This document shows, in pieces, positions 36,526 through 45,840 of a DNA stretch of 64,000 nucleotides. Origin of the DNA: Haloferax mediterranei ATCC 33500 (lineage in GTDB: Archaea; Halobacteriota; Halobacteria; Halobacteriales; Haloferacaceae); the NCBI RefSeq assembly GCF_000306765.2, contig NC_017944.1:186001-250000 (forward strand), in the 5' to 3' direction. The position numbers were made by a program, and so were the translations under genes. The notes below the pieces were generated by a model that saw only the letters and a list, made by a program, of their open reading frames with translations, had not been told where the DNA came from and searched no databases. The first letter of the stretch is position 1. Every line of letters begins with the position of its first letter.

Positions 36526-38157
36526 TCAGCTCCGCTCCGACAGTTTCTCGTCGGCAAGGTCCCGTTCGATATCGTCCGGGTTGCGGTCGGCCGGGTCACC
36601 GTATCCGCCACCGCCGGGGGTAAAGACGGTTATCGTCGTCCCCGACGGCACATCCCGCGTCACCTTGGCGGGTAACGTTTCATCGGTATCACCCGGTTCA
36701 GGGTCGGAAAGGACGTTCTTCCCAACAGTACCATCTTCGCCACCGGCGACTCCCTTTGGCGCAACTCGGCGACGCTCGGTCAGCAGTGAGACGGTCGCAT
36801 CCGTCTCGACGGTCACCGACCGGACGATACCGAGTCCGCCCCGGTATGTCCCGCGCCCGCCGCTGTTCTCTCGGAGTCCGTATCGCTCGACGAAAAGCGG
36901 GTACTCCGCTTCGAGCGCTTCGATTGGCGTATTGAGCGTGTTCGTCATACCGACTTGAACGCCGTCCATGCCGTCGCCGCTCGCTCGGCCGCCGAAGCCG
37001 CCGGCGATGGTTTCGTAGTACGTGAATCCATCCTCACCGCCGGAGCGACTGCCGATAGTGAGATTGTTCATCGTTCCCTGTCCCTGCGCGGGGACGCGCT
37101 CCGGTGCCGCCGCCGCGAAGGCGGTGAAGACGACATCGGTCACGCGCTGGCTCGTCTCGACGTTGCCGCCGACGACGGCGGCAGGTGGAGCCGGGTTCAA
37201 AAGCGACCCCTCGGGGACGTGCACGTCGATTGGGTCGTAACAGCCTTGGTTCGGCGGTATCTCAGGGTCGGTGACGCAGCGAACGACGAAATAGACCGCG
37301 CTCTTTGCGACGGCGAACGGGGCGTTCACGTTGCCAGCGACCTGTGGAGCGGTACCCTCGAAATCGACGTGAATGGACTCACCGTCGACAGTTACACTGA
37401 CTTCGATTGGGATATCGTCGTCAGTAACGCCGTCGCCTTCGAGCACGTCACGGGCGCGGTACTCACCATCCGGCAGGTCGCGAAGTTCCGCAGTCACCCG
37501 GTCGCGCGAGTAGTCCATGACCGCGTCGAACGAGGCAACGACCTGTTTTCTCCCGTGCTCGTCGATGAGGTCCGAAAGCCGTTCTTCGGCCCGCTCGTTG
37601 GCGGCGATTTGCGCCCGAATGTCGGCGCGGCGCTCACTCGGATTTCGAACGTTGGCCAAGAGGAGCGACAGCACGTCGTCGTTGATTTCGCCTGCCGTGA
37701 CGAGTCGAACCGGTGGGAGGCGAAGGCCCTCCTGATAGATTTCGCGAGCACCGGCGGGCATACTGCCGGGAGTCATGCCACCCACGTCGGCGTGGTGCGC
37801 CCGAGAGACGGCGTATCCCAGTATCTCGTCGTCCACCGTGAGCGGCGAGACCATCGTCACGTCCGGCAGGTGCGTTCCGCCCTCGAACGGGTCGTTGAGG
37901 ACGAACACGTCGCCGGGTTCGGGGTCGTATTCAAGCACCGTCGTCACGGCCTCGGGCATCGCGCCGAGGTGAACCGGAATGTGTTCGGCTTGCGCGAGGA
38001 GGCGACCCTCGGCGTCGAACAACGCGGTCGAGCAGTCACGGCGCTCCTTGATGTTCGGGGAGTACGACGAGGTGATGAGCACCTGCCCCATCTCCTCGGC
38101 GACGCTCTCGAACTGGTTGCGCATGATTTCGAGCGTGATGGCGTCGATGTCGGTCAT
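36526..38157 (-). CDS. hyuB: Hydantoinase/oxoprolinase subunit B
   Basis: A 543-residue HyuB-type subunit (starts MTDIDAITLEIMRNQFESVA). It has DFEGTAPQVAGNVNAP, a Gly-rich C-terminal GGGGYGDP and the full family length. With HyuA it performs ATP-dependent opening of a five-membered cyclic amide: hydantoin, N-methylhydantoin or 5-oxoproline. It overlaps the end of hyuA by 4 bp, showing coupling. Confidence 0.92.
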   Translation of the reverse strand: MTDIDAITLEIMRNQFESVAEEMGQVLITSSYSPNIKERRDCSTALFDAEGRLLAQAEHIPVHLGAMPEAVTTVLEYDPEPGDVFVLNDPFEGGTHLPDVTMVSPLTVDDEILGYAVSRAHHADVGGMTPGSMPAGAREIYQEGLRLPPVRLVTAGEINDDVLSLLLANVRNPSERRADIRAQIAANERAEERLSDLIDEHGRKQVVASFDAVMDYSRDRVTAELRDLPDGEYRARDVLEGDGVTDDDIPIEVSVTVDGESIHVDFEGTAPQVAGNVNAPFAVAKSAVYFVVRCVTDPEIPPNQGCYDPIDVHVPEGSLLNPAPPAAVVGGNVETSQRVTDVVFTAFAAAAPERVPAQGQGTMNNLTIGSRSGGEDGFTYYETIAGGFGGRASGDGMDGVQVGMTNTLNTPIEALEAEYPLFVERYGLRENSGGRGTYRGGLGIVRSVTVETDATVSLLTERRRVAPKGVAGGEDGTVGKNVLSDPEPGDTDETLPAKVTRDVPSGTTITVFTPGGGGYGDPADRNPDDIERDLADEKLSERS

Positions 38158-40163
38158 TCGTCGTCACCTCCCGCGGTCAAGACGAGCGTCCCATCCGCGC
38201 GGACGGTTCCGTGCCACGCTGGCGGCACGACGACTGTACTCTCGTCCTGTTCGAGGATTGCCGGACCGGAAACATCGGACCCCGGAGCGATGCGGTCGCG
38301 GTCGTAGACCGGTGTGTCGTAAAAACGCGCGCCAAAGAACGCATCACGACTCCCCTTCCGGGCGTCGGTCCCGCCCCGATAGGTGACCGACGGTGAGTCG
38401 CATTCGACGACGGCCGTCGCTCTGATATTGACGAGTTCGACCGGGTCCGACATCCGGTAGCCGTACGCGCTCTCGTGAGCCTCGTGGAACCGCCGTTCGA
38501 CGGCCACCGCATCGAACTCGTCGTCCACGGGGACAGTCAGTTCGAAACTCTGGCCGACGTATCGGAGGTCCGCAGCGCGGCGGACTGCCGCGGATTCGGG
38601 AGTCGCAACGTCGGCGAGCACGTCGTCTGCGAGTTCGTCGTAAGCAGTCCCAATCGCCGCCGCGTCAATCGATTCGAGCGGTGTTCGGAACGTCCGCACG
38701 GAGTCGTGTTTTTCGTCCGCCGCGAGCAAACCGTACGCCGAGAGAACGCCGCAGGCGCGGGGAACCACGACAGTCTCGATACCGAGACTCTCTGCGAGTG
38801 CTGCGGCGTGCATCGGGCCAGCGCCGCCGAACGCGACGAGACCGAATCCGCGCGGGTCGAGGCCGCGTTCGACCGTCACCGACCGAATCGCGCGAGCCAT
38901 GTTGGCGTTGGCGACGCGGTAGACGCCGCGTGCCGCTTCGAGCGAATCTGCGAGACCGGCCTCGTCGGCGAGCGACGCGAGCGCGTCCTCGGCCGCGGGA
39001 ACGTCCAGCGAGAGTTCGCCGCCGAGTGCAGAACTGCCGCCGATGTAGCCGAGGACGACGTTCGCGTCGGTCACTGTCGGTTCGGTTCCGCCGCGGCCGT
39101 AACACGCAGGACCCGGTTGCGCGCCGGAAGAGCGAGGACCGACACGGAGCGCATTACCCGCGTCGACCCACGCGACGGACCCGCCGCCCGCACCGACGGT
39201 CCCGACATCGACCATCGGCGTCTTGATTGGACGGCCGTTGATTTCGGCGTCGGTCGTCTGTTCGACGTCGCCGTCACGAACGAGGCTCACGTCGCTGGAC
39301 GTGCCGCCCATGTCGAAGGTCACGAGTCCGTCGAGACTGTCGTCTGTCGCCGTCTCCGCAGCACCGACGACACCCGCCGCGGGACCGGACATGGTGGTCG
39401 TGACAGCGTGTTCTCGGACAGTCTTCGCCGGAGCGATGCCGCCGTTCGCTTGCATAATTCGGGGGACGGGGACGCCGAGTGAGTCCGCACGGGCTTCGAG
39501 CCGACCGAGATAGGCGTCGATTGCGGGCGTCACGTAGGCATCGACCGCGGTGGTCGAGGTGCGCTCGAACTCCCGGAACTCGGCGAGGACCTCGTGGGAA
39601 ACCGAGACCGGAACGTCGAGTTCGTCGCGAAGAACCTCCGCGACAGCCTGCTCGTTCTCGGAATGTCGATACGCGTGAAGGAGGCTGACGGCGACGCTTT
39701 CAGCCCCGGATTCTCGGATGTCGTCGGCGAGTGCTTCGACCTCGTCCGTGTCGACAGCCTGCTGGATGCCGTCGACAGTGGCGCGTTCCGAGACCTCGAA
39801 CCGTCGCCGACGCGGGACGAGCGGGTCGGGCTTGTCGACCGTCACGTCGTAGAGGTCGGGGCGGGTTTGGCGTCCGATTTCGAGGACATCGCGGAAGCCC
39901 TCGGTCGTGACGAGCGCCGTCTTCGCACCGTCGTCTTCGAGCAATGCGTTGACCGAAACGGTCATCGCGTGCGTGAACGCGTCCACGTCGGCGGGAGAGA
40001 TACCCGCCTCCGTGCAGGCTTTCTCGATGCCCTCGATGACGCCCACGCTCTGGTCGTCAGTGCTCGGGACTTTCGCGGTTACGAGTTCATCATCGGGGGT
40101 TAACAGGGCCACGTCAGTGAACGTCCCACCGACATCGACGCCGAGGCGTGTCTCATCTACCAT
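38154..40163 (-). CDS. hyuA: Hydantoinase/oxoprolinase subunit A
   Basis: A 669-residue HyuA-type subunit in the ASKHA ATPase superfamily. The N-terminal phosphate motif is RLGVDVGGTFTDVALL, the second is LVTFDMGGTSSDVSLV, and the family sequence AFGGAGPMHAAALAESLGI is present. It catalyses the ATP-dependent step with HyuB. It begins immediately after the stop of the Nramp-like transporter gene, so transporter, HyuA and HyuB form one operon. The substrate (hydantoins or 5-oxoproline) cannot be fixed from sequence. Confidence 0.92.
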   Translation of the reverse strand: MVDETRLGVDVGGTFTDVALLTPDDELVTAKVPSTDDQSVGVIEGIEKACTEAGISPADVDAFTHAMTVSVNALLEDDGAKTALVTTEGFRDVLEIGRQTRPDLYDVTVDKPDPLVPRRRRFEVSERATVDGIQQAVDTDEVEALADDIRESGAESVAVSLLHAYRHSENEQAVAEVLRDELDVPVSVSHEVLAEFREFERTSTTAVDAYVTPAIDAYLGRLEARADSLGVPVPRIMQANGGIAPAKTVREHAVTTTMSGPAAGVVGAAETATDDSLDGLVTFDMGGTSSDVSLVRDGDVEQTTDAEINGRPIKTPMVDVGTVGAGGGSVAWVDAGNALRVGPRSSGAQPGPACYGRGGTEPTVTDANVVLGYIGGSSALGGELSLDVPAAEDALASLADEAGLADSLEAARGVYRVANANMARAIRSVTVERGLDPRGFGLVAFGGAGPMHAAALAESLGIETVVVPRACGVLSAYGLLAADEKHDSVRTFRTPLESIDAAAIGTAYDELADDVLADVATPESAAVRRAADLRYVGQSFELTVPVDDEFDAVAVERRFHEAHESAYGYRMSDPVELVNIRATAVVECDSPSVTYRGGTDARKGSRDAFFGARFYDTPVYDRDRIAPGSDVSGPAILEQDESTVVVPPAWHGTVRADGTLVLTAGGDDE

Positions 40164-41393
40164 TCAGAGCACCCCTAAGCTTCCTGCAACCGTGTAGAGC
40201 GTCCGGAGACCGAGCCAGACGACGATGATTGTAACGATACCACCGACGATGTTCTGCGTCGTGCTGTTGACATAGTTGCCGAGGATGTCGCGGTCGTTCA
40301 TAATGTAGATGAGGAAGATAGCGACGATTGGAAGCAGGACGCCGTTTGCGACCTGCGCGAAGAGAATCGCCTCGACCGGGCTGTAACCGAGTCCCGAAAA
40401 GACGATACCGACGAGCAGAATCGAACCCCAGACGGCGCGGAACTTCGTCGACGAGAGGTCCGTCTCCCAGCCGAGTGCACCGGCGGTTGCGTACGCGCCG
40501 GCCAACGGAGCGGTCGTCGCGCTGGTGAACCCTGCGGCGAACAGTCCGATGCCGAAAAGCACCTTCGCGTGGGTTCCGACGAGCGGTTCGATTTGTTCGG
40601 CCATCGTGCTCACGTTCTCGATATTCGTGCCGACGGGGAACGCCGCGGCGGCGGTCACGAGGATAGCGATGGTGATGAGACCGCCGATGACGATAGAGAG
40701 GATGGTGTCGGCGCGCGATTCGTTCAGTTCGGACGGGCCGGACCACCGCTCTTGGACGCTTCCGGCGTGCAAAAAGAGGTTGTAGCCGACGACGGTCGTC
40801 CCAATGAGACCGGTGATGAGGAACTCAGACCCGTTCGGGACGCTCGGAACGAACCCGCCGGCGAGCGCGCCGAGGTCGGGACCGATGATGATGGCGTCGA
40901 TGAAGAACGAAACCGCCATTATCGAGACGAGACCCACGAGCGCCTTCTCGATGAGTTTGTACTTGCCAGTCCAAAGCAGCGACCCAGCGAAGAGGCCCAT
41001 AACTGGTCCCCAGATGTTGGCGCTTACTCCTGTGAGACCTTCGAGACCGGCCGCACCACCGAGGATATTCCCGGTCTCGTAGGCGGCGGTGCCGATACCG
41101 ATTGCACTCACGACGAGAACGATACTGAGCATCGACATCGTGGGGTTGTCGAACTGGCCACGGAGCGCTTCGCCGAGCCCATCGCCCGAAACGAGACCGA
41201 GTCGGGCGCTCATTTCTTGGAGTACGATAGTCGCGATTATCGAGAAGGCGATTGTCCAGATGAGTGCGTAGCCGAACCGCGCACCAGTTACACTGGCTGT
41301 CGTGACGGTCCCCGGTCCGATGAACGCGGCGGCGACCATCGCACCGGGCCCGATTGACTTCAGCCGATCTACAATGTTCATGATTCCACCCAT
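40164..41393 (-). CDS. Nramp-fold transporter lacking metal ligands
   Basis: A 409-residue membrane protein with about eleven helices of the Nramp (SLC11) fold. In canonical metal importers helix 1 carries DPGN and helix 6 MPH. Here they are GPGT (Gly26-Thr29) and VGY (about residues 202-204), while the surrounding residues (helix 6 NLFLHAGSVQERW) are conserved. Divalent metal transport is therefore unlikely. It is the first gene of the hyuA-hyuB operon, directly abutting hyuA. An Nramp-like protein also occurs beside the 5-oxoprolinase genes in Bacillus (YcsG), so import of the Hyu substrate is the best inference. A start four codons later (ATG) is possible. Confidence 0.8.
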   Translation of the reverse strand: MGGIMNIVDRLKSIGPGAMVAAAFIGPGTVTTASVTGARFGYALIWTIAFSIIATIVLQEMSARLGLVSGDGLGEALRGQFDNPTMSMLSIVLVVSAIGIGTAAYETGNILGGAAGLEGLTGVSANIWGPVMGLFAGSLLWTGKYKLIEKALVGLVSIMAVSFFIDAIIIGPDLGALAGGFVPSVPNGSEFLITGLIGTTVVGYNLFLHAGSVQERWSGPSELNESRADTILSIVIGGLITIAILVTAAAAFPVGTNIENVSTMAEQIEPLVGTHAKVLFGIGLFAAGFTSATTAPLAGAYATAGALGWETDLSSTKFRAVWGSILLVGIVFSGLGYSPVEAILFAQVANGVLLPIVAIFLIYIMNDRDILGNYVNSTTQNIVGGIVTIIVVWLGLRTLYTVAGSLGVL

Positions 41394-41508
41394 GGTGTGC
41401 TTTCACAAATCATGGTCCAATATATAAAACCCGCTTGAGAACGCCGTTTACGCGTGGTAGAGGTCGTATGAAGGTGTGTGAAATCGTATGAAGAGAGACG
41501 GGCGACTG

Positions 41509-42054
41509 TCACCGAACCTCGGTGAGTATCGCTTTCGAGACGCCCTCTTCGACCTCGATGTCGAATGGGAGTCGTTGGGTACTCTGTTGGATGAACCACG
41601 TCATGAACCACTTGACCGACTCCGTGGGAAAGACGACGTGATACGTGTCTCCTTCGGATGCTCGAACCGTCAGGAAGCCACAGAACGAAAGCCAATCGAG
41701 TATCTCATCGAGGGAGTCGAACCGTTCTTCGTACTCGTGCGCGTGAAACGAGGCGACACGGTCTGCGACCTCGACGAACGCCGGGGCCGGTTCGCCCTCT
41801 TCGTCCTCTACGTAGTCCAGGAAACAGTGTAAGAAGTCGATGTCGAGGAGCACGTGTTCACCGCTCGAAAGCATCTGATGATAGGATTCGAGGTTGGCAC
41901 TCGCTTCCGTCGTCGCCGCCTCGAAATTGGCCGTGTAGAACGTGAGCGCGTTCCGAACGATTTCGCTCTGTGGCTTGTCAGTCCGTCTCGAAAGGCTATC
42001 GAGAGCGGTTTGCGCATCCTCATCGAGCGAGACCGTGATACGATTCGTCACCAT
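41509..42054 (-). CDS. Ribbon-helix-helix (CopG-type) regulator with C-terminal domain
   Basis: A 181-residue protein. Residues 3-45 form a ribbon-helix-helix DNA-binding unit (NRITVSLDEDAQTALDSLSR then PQSEIVRNALTFY). The remaining 135 residues are an acidic domain ending PFDIEVEEGVSKAILTEV, which resembles domains of other haloarchaeal CopG-like proteins that I cannot name. It lies upstream of, and in the same direction as, the Nramp-like/Hyu operon (stop 115 bp before), so it could regulate it. Confidence 0.75.
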   Translation of the reverse strand: MVTNRITVSLDEDAQTALDSLSRRTDKPQSEIVRNALTFYTANFEAATTEASANLESYHQMLSSGEHVLLDIDFLHCFLDYVEDEEGEPAPAFVEVADRVASFHAHEYEERFDSLDEILDWLSFCGFLTVRASEGDTYHVVFPTESVKWFMTWFIQQSTQRLPFDIEVEEGVSKAILTEVR

Positions 42055-42144
42055 ATACCACGTACTTCACCGAGAGAGGGATATGAGGCTTGTCACACGA
42101 CCACACGGGTTGACACGACGGCTGGGTTCGAACCCGTGGTTCTC

Positions 42145-42873
42145 TTACTCGAGTGATATCGAGAAGCGACACTTCGCCTCTTGTTTCTCGTCGGCCTCCG
42201 ATGCGCCGACGGAGAAGTTGGACTCGAAACTGAATTCGCCGACCGAGAGGCACGTCTCTTCTTCACCCTCCTGCTTCGCTGCACCGTAGAGGTCGACGAG
42301 TTCGGACCGCGACTCGCCCGGGTCGAGGGAAATCATCTGATACTCCTGTGTTAGGAAGAGAGATTCCTTGAGACGCCAACAACCCGGGTCCGCGGAGTAC
42401 TCACTTCCTGCGGGGAGGAGGATGAGTTCGTCCGAGTCGTCTGTAATGTACTTGAAGAAGATGTCCCGCCCCTCACCGGCTTGGACGGCTTCATCGCTCG
42501 TGTTAGTCAGCGTGACCCGGACCTGTGGCGGGTGCTCGTCAGTCGTGGCTGCCTTAGTCACTTCGATTGAGTGTTCTATCGGGGCATCCGCAGCCTTGTC
42601 CACGTTCGCAAGCGACAGTTCCGGGCTGTGAGCGGGTTGCGTGCCATCGGAAGTGTCGGTCTCGTCCGTGCCAGTCGTCTCGTCTGTGTCGGTTGTGTCG
42701 TCCGTATCGGTCATGGTCTCATCCGTCCCAGTCGCGGTGGTATCGGTACTATTTGTGTCGTTGTCCGTGCTGTTAGTAGTGCCGCCTGAACCACCTCCTC
42801 CAAGACACCCGGCGGCGAGACCGAGCGAGAGGAGGGCTGTCGAACGGAGCAGAGAGCGCCGTGTTGGGGGCAT
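42145..42873 (-). CDS. Tat-exported lipoprotein with Thr/Asp-rich linker
   Basis: A 242-residue secreted protein. Signal: TRRSLLRSTALLSLGLAAGC, a Tat motif with lipobox. Residues about 25-80 are a low-complexity Thr/Asp/Ser/Gly linker, a typical haloarchaeal spacer that may be O-glycosylated. Residues about 85-242 form a predicted beta-sandwich (VRVTLTNTSDEAVQAGEG) with two Cys pairs at most. Function unknown; probably anchored on the cell surface. Confidence 0.75.
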   Translation of the reverse strand: MPPTRRSLLRSTALLSLGLAAGCLGGGGSGGTTNSTDNDTNSTDTTATGTDETMTDTDDTTDTDETTGTDETDTSDGTQPAHSPELSLANVDKAADAPIEHSIEVTKAATTDEHPPQVRVTLTNTSDEAVQAGEGRDIFFKYITDDSDELILLPAGSEYSADPGCWRLKESLFLTQEYQMISLDPGESRSELVDLYGAAKQEGEEETCLSVGEFSFESNFSVGASEADEKQEAKCRFSISLE

Positions 42874-42964
42874 ATAAGGAGATGGTTGTCCGCTGGGTGA
42901 ATAACCCTACGTGAGAGTCAAATAGCCATTTGAGTCATGTGGCTACCGATGGGAACGACTGGGC

Positions 42965-43043
42965 AGTGCTTGAGAGGAACAAGCGGGATAGTGCTCCTGA
43001 GAGGAACAAGCGGGACAGTGCTCCTGAGAGGAACAAGCGGGAC
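42965..43043. repeat. 27-bp tandem repeat, about three copies
   Basis: The unit starting AGTGCTCCTGAGAGGAACAA occurs as a 25-bp variant (42965-42989), then as two copies (42990-43016 and 43017-43043) identical to each other, and a partial start. It lies between the lipoprotein start and the 3' end of the HhH gene. Unit identity suggests recent slippage; with no spacers it is not a CRISPR array. Confidence 0.85.
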
Positions 43044-43054
43044 AGTACTGCCGG

Positions 43055-43648
43055 TCATGGCGCGGTATCACGGTGGTTCTGCCGGTAATACTCCCACTCT
43101 GCGTCGGTTCCGTAGTGGACGACGAGTTCACTCGCCGTCTGCTCGGCGATACCCGAGAGTTTCCGAAGGGAAGCGGTGTCTCGCTCGACGACCGCGGCAG
43201 CGACGGAGTCAGCGCTCCCGAAATGCTCATAGAGTACCTTTGCCGCTCTGTCTCCGGCGTTCGGGACGGGCGCGCACGCGGCCTGAATACGCGCTTTTTC
43301 GGCTCGTTCGTCGATTCGAGAGACCCACGTTTGGACCCAAGACGCGACACTCGCACGCTCGTCATCGGACTGCGGCGTCTCGAACTCGTGGACCGAGTCG
43401 TCGACGATACCACCGAAACGAGCAGAGACAGAGAGTCCGCCGGGATGCGGAAGGACGTGGACGCCGGGTGCATCGCCGGATTCGGTCCCAACGAGGACCG
43501 CCGGAGTGGACTTCTCGAACCGAAGTGCGAAGTTTGCCGGGCGTGGTTCGCCGGGCGGATAGATGACCCACTCGTCGCCCGGGAGTTCGACCCGCTCAGG
43601 GAGCCACCCGAGTTCACCCGTCGCCAGCAGACCCGTGGCACCGTCCAT
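43055..43648 (-). CDS. Helix-hairpin-helix C-terminal domain protein
   Basis: A 197-residue protein counted from ATG 43648; a GTG 24 bp upstream or longer forms are possible. The first 120 residues (begin MDGATGLLATGELGWLPERV) are unassigned. The C-terminal 50 residues (LYEHFGSADSVAAAVVERDT then LRKLSGIAEQTASELV) read as a tandem helix-hairpin-helix, found in proteins contacting DNA backbones such as XPF/UvrC-like factors. No catalytic motif is visible, so it may be a DNA-binding or repair accessory. Confidence 0.65.
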   Translation of the reverse strand: MDGATGLLATGELGWLPERVELPGDEWVIYPPGEPRPANFALRFEKSTPAVLVGTESGDAPGVHVLPHPGGLSVSARFGGIVDDSVHEFETPQSDDERASVASWVQTWVSRIDERAEKARIQAACAPVPNAGDRAAKVLYEHFGSADSVAAAVVERDTASLRKLSGIAEQTASELVVHYGTDAEWEYYRQNHRDTAP

Positions 43649-43960
43649 CGCCTCGTCGGTATCGCGTGTCACGTCGTATGTCCTCTGTCGATAGTGTCGC
43701 GTTCGACTCGTATCGGTCGGTGGCCGCTCGTTGCGTTGACCGTCCGTGCGGGCCTGTATAATACACGCGGTTGCGAACCTCGCCAAAAATATGATATTAG
43801 ACGAAGCACCCATCTCTTCGGGCATCCGGCCACGTCGCCCAACTACTTTCAGACGTTGCTTATCAACTTGTTATCAATTCTCAGCAAATCGCCGTAATCA
43901 TCCGGCATACAGAATACTCACACCCGGTCGCTCAAGTACATCGAGCACGAACCCGTTTCT
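43649..43960. other. Intergenic
   Basis: The region between the HhH gene and the small acidic protein gene holds only a possible N-terminal extension of the former. No other gene is evident. Confidence 0.4.
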
Positions 43961-44200
43961 ATGCCAGTCGTAGAAGTCAATCTCCCCGACGAACTGCTCG
44001 TCGAGTTCGAACAGCTGGTCGACGAAGAGTTCCTGAGCGAAGAGCAGGCCGTCGAAGAGCTCCTCTCGATGGGAATGGATGCCTACGGTGCACCCGTCGA
44101 TGACGAGGACGCCGTCCAGTCAGATTTCGTCCAGAGCGCCCAGAACAACCTGTTTGACACTGCCGGAGACCCCGGCGGACTCGACGACGACGTACTCTGA
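43961..44200 (+). CDS. Small acidic ribbon-helix-helix-like protein
   Basis: A 79-residue very acidic protein. The first 40 residues (VEVNLPDELLVEFEQLVDEE then LSEEQAVEELLSMGM) follow the beta-strand plus two-helix pattern of ribbon-helix-helix proteins. The acidic C-terminus argues against simple DNA binding unless partnered. It resembles small conserved haloarchaeal proteins of unknown function. Confidence 0.65.
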   Translation: MPVVEVNLPDELLVEFEQLVDEEFLSEEQAVEELLSMGMDAYGAPVDDEDAVQSDFVQSAQNNLFDTAGDPGGLDDDVL

Positions 44201-44754
44201 GGCTCGGCATCCGGACCGTATTTTGCGGGTAGTACACCACTATCCAACGAACTCGGACCGTTAGACGCGAGTCGCCAAATCCGTATTCGTCCGGTCAGAC
44301 ACCGACAGGAAGTGTCGGTTCGGACGAACTGTGTACCCACAGCGTGGTCACGGCGGGAACTGAACGTGCGAGCAGGCCGAATCGTATGAAGAACTCGCTG
44401 AGGAGGTCTACGTCTCTCTGAGCAGTTCTCGGTGCTTTAAAGCGCTAACTCTACGAGCTGCTCGTTTCGCGGACTGGCTTACCTAGACAGTGCCGTTATA
44501 ACCTCGTTAATTTCCCGTTCGAAGAATCACAGAACCGACGAGCAGAGAGACAATTCGTTACACAACTCTGCTGAGTCCCCACTCCACACGAGGGGTCGCC
44601 CCGAGGGCAAATTTGTCCGTCCGTCGTTCGACGACTCGTCCTCCAAACGGGGTATGTTGCAGTTAACAAAGTAGATTTCAGCCGGATACTTCTTCGATGA
44701 GAAACTGCTGGCACGGAACGGACAGGAAGCCGTTTGAAAGGGAGGATAACGAAC
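44201..44754. other. Intergenic with nested hairpin at 44288-44326
   Basis: No gene recognised. ACCGACA (44301-44307) pairs with TGTCGGT (44313-44319), and an outer pair CGTCCG (44288-44293) with CGGACG (44321-44326), giving a nested stem 88 nt after the small acidic gene. It may be a transcription terminator or processing site marking the edge of the glycan locus. Confidence 0.45.
44741..44749 (+). promoter_or_regulatory. Shine-Dalgarno site selecting a GTG start
   Basis: GGAGG lies nine bases before GTG 44755. Most genes here look leaderless, so this ribosome-binding site is unusual and argues for the GTG rather than a TTG 21 bp upstream. Confidence 0.5.
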
Positions 44755-45840
44755 GTGTCGAAGAACGGTGAGAGCCACCAACAGCGGCCGCTCTCGGTCG
44801 GCATCCTCGGTATCGGAAACATCGGGATGGTGCACCTCCAGTCTGCGCTCGCGATGGACGGCATCGAAGTCAGTGCCGTTGCGGATGCGGTCCCCGAGAA
44901 CAGAGAACTGGCCCATCGGTGGGGAATTCACACCAGCTACGACGACTACGGCGAACTGCTGGAATCGGAATCAATCGACGCTGCCGTCGTTGCCTTGCCA
45001 CCGTCCCTCCACCGCGATGCCGTCGAACAGGCCGCAGCGAACGGTTGTGACGTCTTCGTCGAGAAACCCCTCGCGCGCTCAGTTTCGGAAGCAGACGCCA
45101 TGGTCGACGCCGCTGAGGCCGAAAACGTCGCACTGGGCGTCGACCACACCATCCGGTACATGCCGGACGTAAAGCGAGTGAAGGACAAGTACGACAGCGG
45201 ACGAATAGGATACGTCCCCTACGCCACGATTTCACGGGTCAACAACGGTCCGTTCGACCGGGTCCCAGTCGAGAACGCCCCGCCGTCGTGGCCACTCGAC
45301 CCCGAACTCGCTGGGGGTGGTGTTCTACTCGAACTTGGCGTCCACCTCTTCGACGTCCTCGAGTGGTTCTTCGGCGAACTGGAGGTTGAGGCGGCAGACG
45401 TCGGGTCGCAACTGTCGATTCCGGTCGAAGATGCCGCGACCGTTCTCCTCCGCTCTCAAGAGACGGGAACAGTCGTAACCATGCACTGTGGGTCGTATCA
45501 GTGGGAAGAACTCCCCGAGATCAACATGTCGTTCCGCCTCGACGGCGTCGCTGGTGTCCTCGACAACCGGGATTATCTCCCGAAAAACTTCTACACGAGT
45601 GCCGCCCGTTCGGCGACGGAAAACGTGTTCAAACGGCTGCGTGGTGAAGACCCGAACCACTACGGTCCGACGTATTATCTACAGGCACACTACGAAGCGC
45701 TCGCCGACTTCTTCGGTGCCATCCGGGCCGGTGAGAAACCCCCAGTCGATGGTGAGGTTGGTCGGCGTACCATCGAGCTAGCAGAGTCGGCGTACGAGAC
45801 GGCGAGTACCGAGCAGTCGCTCAGGAGTGTTCGACAGTGA
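44755..45840 (+). CDS. Gfo/Idh/MocA-family oxidoreductase
   Basis: A 361-residue NAD(P)-dependent sugar oxidoreductase. The Rossmann motif is VGILGIGNIGMVH near residue 14. The family motif FVEKPLARS carries the catalytic-type Lys, and the second domain has ELGVHLFDVLEWFFGE with the Asp/His pair. It begins at GTG 44755 with a ribosome-binding site. It is first in an operon with the DUF362 and epimerase genes (4-bp overlaps). It probably forms or reduces a nucleotide-linked keto-sugar for surface glycan. Confidence 0.88.
   Translation: MSKNGESHQQRPLSVGILGIGNIGMVHLQSALAMDGIEVSAVADAVPENRELAHRWGIHTSYDDYGELLESESIDAAVVALPPSLHRDAVEQAAANGCDVFVEKPLARSVSEADAMVDAAEAENVALGVDHTIRYMPDVKRVKDKYDSGRIGYVPYATISRVNNGPFDRVPVENAPPSWPLDPELAGGGVLLELGVHLFDVLEWFFGELEVEAADVGSQLSIPVEDAATVLLRSQETGTVVTMHCGSYQWEELPEINMSFRLDGVAGVLDNRDYLPKNFYTSAARSATENVFKRLRGEDPNHYGPTYYLQAHYEALADFFGAIRAGEKPPVDGEVGRRTIELAESAYETASTEQSLRSVRQ

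Noticed and set aside
36955..38307. Open frame of 450 codons on the plus strand
   Set aside because: Antisense to hyuB and hyuA; the translated sequence shows no domain.
42965..43043. Possible CRISPR array
   Set aside because: Units are directly joined with no spacers, so it is a simple tandem repeat.
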